From CAZEDL01 sp964585245 (GTDB lineage: Bacteria > Patescibacteriota > Patescibacteriia > Magasanikbacterales > GWA2-37-8): a stretch of 11,392 nucleotides of DNA. The notes beneath the pieces were generated by a model, which made no database searches, was not told the DNA's origin, and worked only from the letters and a program-made list of their open reading frames with translations. Positions 6,343 through 11,392 of this stretch are shown here, one piece after another. The translations under genes were made by a program, and so were the position numbers. Location: contig CAZPCV010000040.1 of assembly GCA_964585245.1 (NCBI GenBank), forward strand, positions 1 to 11,392, in the 5' to 3' direction. Positions within the stretch are counted from its first letter, which is position 1; every line of letters starts with the position of its first letter.

Positions 6343-6370
6343 CCCTCACAAGGGGTATTTTGGCTTACTC

Positions 6371-6399
6371 TTGACAAAATTCCAATTTAATGGTATCAT
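6371..6399 (+). promoter_or_regulatory. strong sigma-70 promoter of the FN3-like secreted protein
   Basis: TTGACA (6371-6376), a 17-bp spacer and TATCAT (6394-6399) are present, with TGG just before the -10 (extended -10). The expected start near 6406 leaves an AT-rich leader of about 38 nt without a Shine-Dalgarno sequence. This is the best promoter in the window and suggests high expression. Confidence 0.85.
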
Positions 6400-6443
6400 T
6401 TTTAGTTAATTTATTTTATTTGGCTAATTAAAAAGCACTTATT

Positions 6444-9194
6444 ATGCATAATTTCATGAAAAAATACCTGGCGGCGTTGGTCGTTTTGGTAGCAGCTGGC
6501 ATCTTCGGGTCGGCCTCGGCTAGTATGGCCGCGATTAACCCCAGTACGATTTTTACCGTTACCGCCCGCTATTATTATGCGACTGGTGAAGAGTATAAGG
6601 TAGGGGATTTTACGTTGAATTATCAAGTAAACAAAACCAATGAATCTGGTTTTGATTTTACGCGTTTTGCCGCGGCAAGCCCTAAAGACAGTGCGTTTTA
6701 TATCTGCCCCACCAGTGCCGGAGTCTTGCGTTGGTGCGCTAATAATCCCGGCCAAGGGGGTGTAGCTCGTTTGAGTAAATTAAGTAGCCTTATCCCGTCG
6801 AGCAAAGATAAGAAGGCATATGTGCGAACCGGAATTGCTCTAGAAAAAGAAGGTGTCTACGCGGTGTACGATCAAAAGCACGATGTCTATGTTAAAATTC
6901 GCGTGACTAACATAACTAAACGTACAGTGGGGGTAGCTGCTCCCGTGACGGTTAGTTTGGCTCAGCCGGTTATTACGGCTCCGTTTACTGATACTATTTT
7001 TTCTAATACTCCTCGAACGGTTAATTTAATGTGGAATCCGGTAGAAGGCGCACAGTCGTACGAAGTAGTGGTAGATTGTGATGGTTGCTCAGCGATAGCT
7101 GGCTGGCAAACGTGGAAAGTGTATCCGAAGACTACTGATACTAATGTATCTTTATCATTTGCCGAAGATCATACTTATCGTGCGCGCGTCCGAGCAATTG
7201 GAATTAGCGGCAAACAACCGGCCGGACCTTGGTCTGATCCGGTAGTTTTCAGTTTTGATACTAGCCGGCCGGCGCAATTAGGTCAGCCGTCTATCGTTTC
7301 TCCAGAAGAGGGTCAAGTGTTTCGTGTGTATCCTCGTACCCTCACTGTGCGTTGGAATCGTGTAGGTGAAGCAAAAAGCTACGAGTTGCAAATAGACTGT
7401 CGTTCTTGTACCGGAGCCGATGGGTGGGCACAGTTTGGCACGTATCAAATTGACAGCAGTACCTCTACTTCCTGGAGTTTGAGCCAGGTTTTGCCTAGTG
7501 ATACCGAATACCGAATGCGTCTGCGCGCCAAAAATGATCAAGGACAGGGTGGCCCGTGGTCCAATGATGTTTCGTTTCGTTTTAGCACGGTAAAGCTAGA
7601 GCCGCCGGTGCTCCTTACCCCTACCCGCGCCCAGGAATTTTCGGACACAAGTAATCACGCCTTTCGGGCTACCTGGAAGCCGGCAGAAAACGCCGTCAAA
7701 TATGCGATCGAAGTAAGTTGTGTCAATTGCGGTAACATAGCTGATCATACCTCTGTGTTCACTACCGTTGGCACCTCAACGGTGTATGAGGGTGTGACGG
7801 TACCTGCCGACGGGCAATACCATGTTCGCACGCAGTCAATTGACCAATATAATAATCGCAGTGCCTGGTCCGATTATACCTATATTAAATTTTCCGGATC
7901 GGGAACTGTTTCCCTCCCCACTCCTGGCCTTTTGGCACCAGCGCCTAATTCTGCAATTCAATCAAGTGAAACATTTTTGAATGCCAGCTGGTCTAAAGTT
8001 GAAGGTGCCACCAGCTACGTCGTCCAGGTGCGTTGTGATAGTTGTGCCAAGAATTTTCCGTGGTCACACGACTATGATACTCAATTTAACGTTACTAATT
8101 ACGCGTTTCCTTTGTTTGATTTACCGCTCGGTAATAATACCTTTAGTTTGGTGGTAAAAGCGATTAATTTAAGTGCGAATCAGCAGAGCGCCTGGTCTTC
8201 GCCGGTAACCTTTACCTATAGCTTGCTCGGAGCATCCATTGATGCGCCGACGGTTATTTCTCCGGTTAATGGCAAAGAATTGACCGCCTATCCGCGTACG
8301 GTTTTGATTTCGTGGAATGCTGTCGCGGGCGGAGTGTCATATGGCGGAGAAATCGAAGAATGTTTGCGTTGCGGCACTGCTAATGATTGGAAACTCTCAC
8401 AGACTTTTACGACTCCCAACTATGTGACGGGCGTAAATGTTACTTTAAAAGAAGATAAAAATTATCGTGTCCGCGTGCGGGCATTTGATTCTGCCAAAAA
8501 TCCGAGTGAATGGTCGAAAGAGTACAGTTATTTCCGTTTCAATTCTGTACTCCCAAAACCAACACTTACCAATCCCGCTAACCGCAGTATTGTTAATAAT
8601 TCTAGCGGCGCCCTAGATTTGGCCTGGACAGCGATTCCTAGCGCAAATCATTACGTAATTGAGTATGAGTTTGATTATTGTTGTAATGCCAACAGTGCGA
8701 AGCAGTGGGCGGGTGATACTAGAAAATATGCCACCACTCAATCGGCGGAGCCGGTCTACCATGATTTGAAGTTAACTGCGATCAGCCATCAGTATCGCAT
8801 GCGGGTACAGGCCGTAAACGCACTTGGCACGCGCGGAGCCTGGTCCGATTATATCTATGTTAGCTATATCCCGGATAATCAAGCTATGACTGCCCCCACC
8901 GTGACTGCGCCGACAGCCAATCAGCAACTGAATACCGGCACAAAGAATGTGGTAGTCAGTTGGCTACCGCTTTCCGGAGCCGATCATTATGAAGTGATGG
9001 CTCATTGTGATCAATGCAATACTTATGAAGGGTTGGCCTGGAATGAGTATCCGGTATTTAAGACGGCTAAAGGGGCAACCAGCTACCAGCTCAAAGTGCC
9101 AGAAAATAAAGGTTATTGGGTTTGGGTACGTGGAGTATCGGCCGCGGGCAAAGGGGGATTATGGGCTTCGGCGGTTCATTTTACCGTGAAATAA
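6444..9194 (+). CDS. secreted protein with seven FN3-like, CxxC-bearing repeats
   Basis: This 916-residue protein has a Sec signal peptide: MKK at 5-7, a hydrophobic core at about 8-21, and a likely cut after SASMA (29). ATG 6456 (MKKYLAA) is an equally good start. Residues 31-165 form an N-terminal domain of unknown family with Cys88 and Cys98. From about 171 to the end there are seven repeats of 103-112 residues. Each has a Trp strand (WNPV, WNRV, WKPA), a Y-x-V-x-V strand, a CxxC pair, a tyrosine-corner strand such as YRARVRA, and a closing WSxxxxF/Y. The layout is that of a fibronectin type III sandwich. The Cys pairs are 212/215, 319/322, 426/429, 531/534, 640/643 and 855/858; repeat 6 has adjacent 746/747. 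I see no LPXTG motif, transmembrane helix or other C-terminal anchor. It may be a surface, adhesion or filament protein; the function is unknown. It ends against a terminator. Confidence 0.9.
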   Translation: MHNFMKKYLAALVVLVAAGIFGSASASMAAINPSTIFTVTARYYYATGEEYKVGDFTLNYQVNKTNESGFDFTRFAAASPKDSAFYICPTSAGVLRWCANNPGQGGVARLSKLSSLIPSSKDKKAYVRTGIALEKEGVYAVYDQKHDVYVKIRVTNITKRTVGVAAPVTVSLAQPVITAPFTDTIFSNTPRTVNLMWNPVEGAQSYEVVVDCDGCSAIAGWQTWKVYPKTTDTNVSLSFAEDHTYRARVRAIGISGKQPAGPWSDPVVFSFDTSRPAQLGQPSIVSPEEGQVFRVYPRTLTVRWNRVGEAKSYELQIDCRSCTGADGWAQFGTYQIDSSTSTSWSLSQVLPSDTEYRMRLRAKNDQGQGGPWSNDVSFRFSTVKLEPPVLLTPTRAQEFSDTSNHAFRATWKPAENAVKYAIEVSCVNCGNIADHTSVFTTVGTSTVYEGVTVPADGQYHVRTQSIDQYNNRSAWSDYTYIKFSGSGTVSLPTPGLLAPAPNSAIQSSETFLNASWSKVEGATSYVVQVRCDSCAKNFPWSHDYDTQFNVTNYAFPLFDLPLGNNTFSLVVKAINLSANQQSAWSSPVTFTYSLLGASIDAPTVISPVNGKELTAYPRTVLISWNAVAGGVSYGGEIEECLRCGTANDWKLSQTFTTPNYVTGVNVTLKEDKNYRVRVRAFDSAKNPSEWSKEYSYFRFNSVLPKPTLTNPANRSIVNNSSGALDLAWTAIPSANHYVIEYEFDYCCNANSAKQWAGDTRKYATTQSAEPVYHDLKLTAISHQYRMRVQAVNALGTRGAWSDYIYVSYIPDNQAMTAPTVTAPTANQQLNTGTKNVVVSWLPLSGADHYEVMAHCDQCNTYEGLAWNEYPVFKTAKGATSYQLKVPENKGYWVWVRGVSAAGKGGLWASAVHFTVK
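6954..9191 (+). repeat. seven tandem FN3-like protein repeats
   Basis: Approximate residue bounds are 171-275, 278-382, 384-487, 491-593, 598-702, 705-808 and 815-916. The repeats agree in pattern (W..V.GA..Y.V...C..C, then Y..R.RA, then WS) but not in DNA, so they are old duplications with no slippage-type repetition. Confidence 0.85.
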
Positions 9195-9216
9195 TAAACA
9201 GAATTTTTGAGAATTT

Positions 9217-9243
9217 AAAAACTAGTCTAACGACTAGTTTTTT
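9217..9243. terminator. bidirectional terminator between the FN3-like gene and recJ
   Basis: ACTAGTC (9221-9227) and GACTAGT (9232-9238) pair around the 4-nt loop TAAC. The A run on the left (9217-9220) and the T run on the right (9239-9243) give each strand its U tract. The recJ stop codon (9236-9234) lies inside the stem. Confidence 0.88.
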
Positions 9244-11021
9244 GTTTCTATTTTTTTGATGTCTTCGATCATCATCTGCAATTCGCGGTTTCCGTTCCAC
9301 TCATTCACGTTTACGGTAAAAACCATATCAATGGTATCTCCGGGTCGCAGGGTGGTGCGCCAATCTTCGGGGTAGCGATTAGTGTCGCCGAGGCCGAAGC
9401 CGATGCTTTTACGCACCAGACGCGAATGATGTTTGATGAGTAAGCGCAAATGTTTGCCGTCTTGGCCTACCGGCTCAATGCCGGCCACCGTGAGGCCGCG
9501 GACAACATAACGCGGTTCCTCGTTAGCCTGGCCGAACGGTTCAAATTTTTGCAATAAATCATAGAGTGACCAATTGATTTCTGATAAATCTTCAATTTCC
9601 GCGTCAACAATAACATTCGGAATCAGGTTAACTCCAGCCACAGCTTTGGCGGTGGTTTCGAGCAGCGCAGATTTAAAAGCCTCCAGTTCACTGGCTTTGT
9701 TTAAAGAAAAGCCGCATGCCTGGGGGTGTCCGCCGAATTTATGAAAAAAATGCGGCATGGTTTGGAGTGCGGCAATTAGATTAAATTCTTTGATACTGCG
9801 TCCAGAGCCGGTAATTTGGCCATTGTTTAAACCCATGGCCAGAATTGGTTTATAAAATTCATCTTTGAGTCGGCTAGCGATCAGGCCCAAAATTCCCGTG
9901 CTCCAGCCTTCGCCCAAAGCAAATAAAATGGGATTATTTAGCTGGTTGGTTTTTTGTAAGTATTCGCGCGCGTCATTCACTAATTTTTCGGTTAATTTTT
10001 GGCGATCCGTATTGTTTTGTTCCAGCTGAGCTGCCAGAGAGGCGGCTTGCACTTGGTTTTCGGACATAAGCAGCGCAAACGCCACGTTGGCATGATCCAT
10101 GCGTCCGGCCGCGTTTATTCTGGGCGCAATTTTAAACCCAATCGTGCGGGCGTCGTAGCTGCCGCGTTTGGGGTGGCCATTTTCATCGGCGAGTCCGGTC
10201 GTGATGAGCAGTTGTTGTAAACCAAAATTACGTGTTTTGTTTAGAACCGTTAGTCCATAGCGCACCAGCGTGCGTGATTCGCCCAGTAGCGGCACCATGT
10301 CGCCCACGGTAGAAATTGAAACCATATCGAGCAGCCATTTTTCAAAGGCTTCGTGGGTTTGCCCGTCGGGCAAGAGGGGGTGAGCAGTATGGTGTTTTTT
10401 TAATAATGCTTGCGCCAGTTTGAAAGCGACGCCGCCCCCAGCCAGGCCTTTGTCCGGGTATGGTTCGCCTGGTACGAGTGGGTGAATAATCGCGTCGGCA
10501 GGTGGAAATATCGCCGGCATCGCATGATGGTCGGTAACAATCACTTTCATGCCCAATTCTTTGGCAAGAGTAATTTCAGCCGTGTTACTAATACCGCAAT
10601 CACAGGTAATGATAAGTTTCGTGCCATTTTCGGAGAGTAGTTTTACGGTATTATTATTCAGTCCGTAGCCGTCGGTTTCGCGATGCGGCAAAAAAATTCC
10701 GACATCGCGAGCGCCGATTTTTTTGAGAGTCGAAATAATAACCACCGAAGCACAGACTCCGTCTGCGTCGTAGTCGCCATGCACGGTAATTTTTTCTTGG
10801 CGTGCAATCGTGTCGTTAATAAGCGCCACTGCTTTTTCCATATCCTGAAACAAATACGGGTCATGCAGGTCGCTCGAATAGTCGGGGTTCAAAAATTCAT
10901 CGATTTGTTCCTCTGTGCGGAGTTTTCGGTTCCACAATAGTCGTACAATGGTAGGGGGAAGCTCCGGGTGCTCGGCTACAAATTCCGGTGGGGGAGGGGG
11001 AAGAATAATCCACTCTTTCAT
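9234..11021 (-). CDS. recJ: single-stranded-DNA-specific exonuclease RecJ
   Basis: This 595-residue protein is the usual length for RecJ, a 5'-3' single-strand exonuclease of recombination and mismatch repair. The DHH phosphoesterase motifs are intact: HGDYDADG with Asp83, Asp85 and Asp87; LPHRETDGYG (111-120); DCG with Asp141; DHH at 164-166; and GGGVAFKLAQAL. A conserved INAAGRMDHA segment follows, then the DHHA1 motif FGGHPQACGFS (GGH at 430-432) and a C-terminal OB-like domain to the end. All catalytic metal ligands appear present. The start at ATG 11021 gives the typical RecJ opening, with WIILPPPP preceding the helical segment. No Shine-Dalgarno sequence and no clear promoter were found upstream; a 31-codon ORF lies 97 bp upstream on the same strand with a hairpin between them. 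The gene ends inside a bidirectional terminator. Confidence 0.97.
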   Translation of the reverse strand: MKEWIILPPPPPEFVAEHPELPPTIVRLLWNRKLRTEEQIDEFLNPDYSSDLHDPYLFQDMEKAVALINDTIARQEKITVHGDYDADGVCASVVIISTLKKIGARDVGIFLPHRETDGYGLNNNTVKLLSENGTKLIITCDCGISNTAEITLAKELGMKVIVTDHHAMPAIFPPADAIIHPLVPGEPYPDKGLAGGGVAFKLAQALLKKHHTAHPLLPDGQTHEAFEKWLLDMVSISTVGDMVPLLGESRTLVRYGLTVLNKTRNFGLQQLLITTGLADENGHPKRGSYDARTIGFKIAPRINAAGRMDHANVAFALLMSENQVQAASLAAQLEQNNTDRQKLTEKLVNDAREYLQKTNQLNNPILFALGEGWSTGILGLIASRLKDEFYKPILAMGLNNGQITGSGRSIKEFNLIAALQTMPHFFHKFGGHPQACGFSLNKASELEAFKSALLETTAKAVAGVNLIPNVIVDAEIEDLSEINWSLYDLLQKFEPFGQANEEPRYVVRGLTVAGIEPVGQDGKHLRLLIKHHSRLVRKSIGFGLGDTNRYPEDWRTTLRPGDTIDMVFTVNVNEWNGNRELQMMIEDIKKIETKN

Positions 11022-11079
11022 ACTTCATTAGAACATTAAAAAATTTTGAGCCTAAGCGAAATAAGGTCGTACGGGAAGA

Positions 11080-11110
11080 CGTTAAAACAAAAAAGTAGAT
11101 TGTTTTAACG
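11080..11110. repeat. 11-bp perfect inverted repeat between the small ORF and recJ
   Basis: CGTTAAAACAA (11080-11090) and TTGTTTTAACG (11100-11110) flank a 9-nt spacer. Neither strand has a run of T directly after the stem, so it is a weak candidate terminator. Its core resembles the CATTAAAAC repeats at 11224-11319, so it may be an operator or RNA-processing hairpin ahead of recJ. Confidence 0.6.
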
Positions 11111-11118
11111 CCGCTGTG

Positions 11119-11214
11119 TTATTGGAGTGCCGGAGCAACGGTCAAAAAAACCATGATAAACACACCAAAAGCAACAATAGTTTTCCAAATGATTTTTTTT
11201 ATTTTCGGTTTCAT
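11119..11214 (-). CDS. 31-residue single-span membrane peptide
   Basis: ATG at 11214-11212 opens a 31-codon frame that stops at TAA 11121-11119. The product starts MKPKIKKIIWKT (strongly basic), continues with a hydrophobic stretch VAFGVFIMVFLTVA at about 14-27, and ends PALQ. Basic start plus one hydrophobic segment suits either a small membrane peptide or an uncleaved signal-like peptide. There is no Shine-Dalgarno sequence and no known family that I recognise. It is flanked by inverted repeats on both sides and has a possible -10 about 43 bp upstream. Chance is a real alternative for an ORF this short. Confidence 0.45.
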   Translation of the reverse strand: MKPKIKKIIWKTIVAFGVFIMVFLTVAPALQ

Positions 11215-11223
11215 AGATCCATG

Positions 11224-11319
11224 AAAGCATTAAAACTTCAAAACATTAAAACAGTGATTGTATAAGTTGTTTGTATTTCATTTACTGTTTTAATGCTTTT
11301 AGGTTCTTGTGTTTTAATG
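11224..11319. repeat. cluster of inverted CATTAAAAC repeats with a possible -10
   Basis: There are four copies of a 9-mer. CATTAAAAC occurs at 11228-11236 and 11244-11252, and its reverse GTTTTAATG at 11287-11295 and 11311-11319. Two perfect pairings result. AAAGCATTAAAAC (11224-11236) pairs with GTTTTAATGCTTT (11287-11299). CATTAAAACAGT (11244-11255) pairs with ACTGTTTTAATG (11284-11295). Between the inner arms, on the minus strand, TACAAT (11262-11257) looks like a -10 for the small ORF, though its -35 is poor. This arrangement resembles paired operators around a promoter. Confidence 0.55.
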
Positions 11320-11321
11320 AT

Positions 11322-11392
11322 TTATCGTTTCAACACGGCCAAATATGCTTCGGTCGGAATATCAATTTTACCATGTGATTTCATGCGGGCTT
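11322..11392 (-). CDS. 3' end of an unidentified minus-strand gene
   Basis: The frame enters from the right edge and stops at TAA 11324-11322. The visible C-terminus is ARM, KSHGKIDIPTEAYLA, VLKR. It reads like a genuine protein end, with an amphipathic final helix, but 22 residues are too few to assign a family. The internal ATG (MKSHGK) could start a tiny ORF, but a continuing upstream gene is more likely. Confidence 0.45.
   Translation of the reverse strand, partial: ARMKSHGKIDIPTEAYLAVLKR

Noticed and set aside
6341..6359. Terminator between msrB and the FN3-like gene (tccc/gggg near 6342-6355)
   Set aside because: The stem is only about 4 bp and has no proper U tract, so read-through from msrB remains possible.
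7278..7541. 87-codon minus-strand ORF inside the FN3-like gene
   Set aside because: It is a shadow of the long, clearly coding plus-strand frame.
11224..11319. CRISPR-like repeat array
   Set aside because: The repeats are only 9 bp, in mixed orientation and unequally spaced. There are no uniform spacers and no cas gene nearby.

Overview
The window looks like a piece of a small, streamlined bacterial genome, most likely a member of the Candidate Phyla Radiation (Patescibacteria). This is an inference. It rests on the long Lys/Ala-rich N-terminus of the sigma factor, a MurG with a non-standard first glycine loop, start codons with almost no Shine-Dalgarno sequence, very short leaders, and large secreted repeat proteins beside core genes. 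I see no phage, IS element, CRISPR array or plasmid gene. Several promoters are classical sigma-70 type (TTGACA with a TATAAT-like -10), and intrinsic terminators are clear.

Layout. At 2-283 (+) is the 3' end of an extradiol (DODA/YgiD-type) dioxygenase gene. It converges with a small lipoprotein gene (287-730, -). Next, on the minus strand, is a two-gene tRNA unit with its own promoter (1078-1106) and terminator (833-865). Both tRNA genes have good D and T arms but abnormal anticodon loops. On the plus strand follows the information-processing cluster dnaG (1195-2988), rpoD (3063-~4369) and a murG-like gene (4435-5508), closed by a strong terminator at 5541-5571. A membrane-anchored msrB (5741-6307) and a 916-residue secreted protein with seven FN3-like, CxxC-bearing repeats (6444-9194) each have a good promoter. 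A bidirectional terminator separates the latter from convergent recJ (9234-11021, -). Beyond recJ lie a hairpin, a 31-codon membrane-peptide ORF, a cluster of inverted CATTAAAAC repeats, and the last 22 codons of an unidentified minus-strand gene.

How the genes relate. dnaG and rpoD are the familiar primase/sigma pair. The window also supplies repair (RecJ), cell-wall synthesis (MurG-like) and the cell-surface side (lipoprotein, anchored MsrB, FN3-like secreted protein).

The main oddities are these. (1) rpoD carries an apparent 13-bp deletion at a CGTA microhomology that shifts the frame inside the region 4.2 recognition helix. (2) The paired tRNA genes lack U33 and a 7-nt anticodon loop. 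(3) The secreted protein carries a regular CxxC array. (4) MsrB has lost its resolving cysteine and half of each zinc CxxC.
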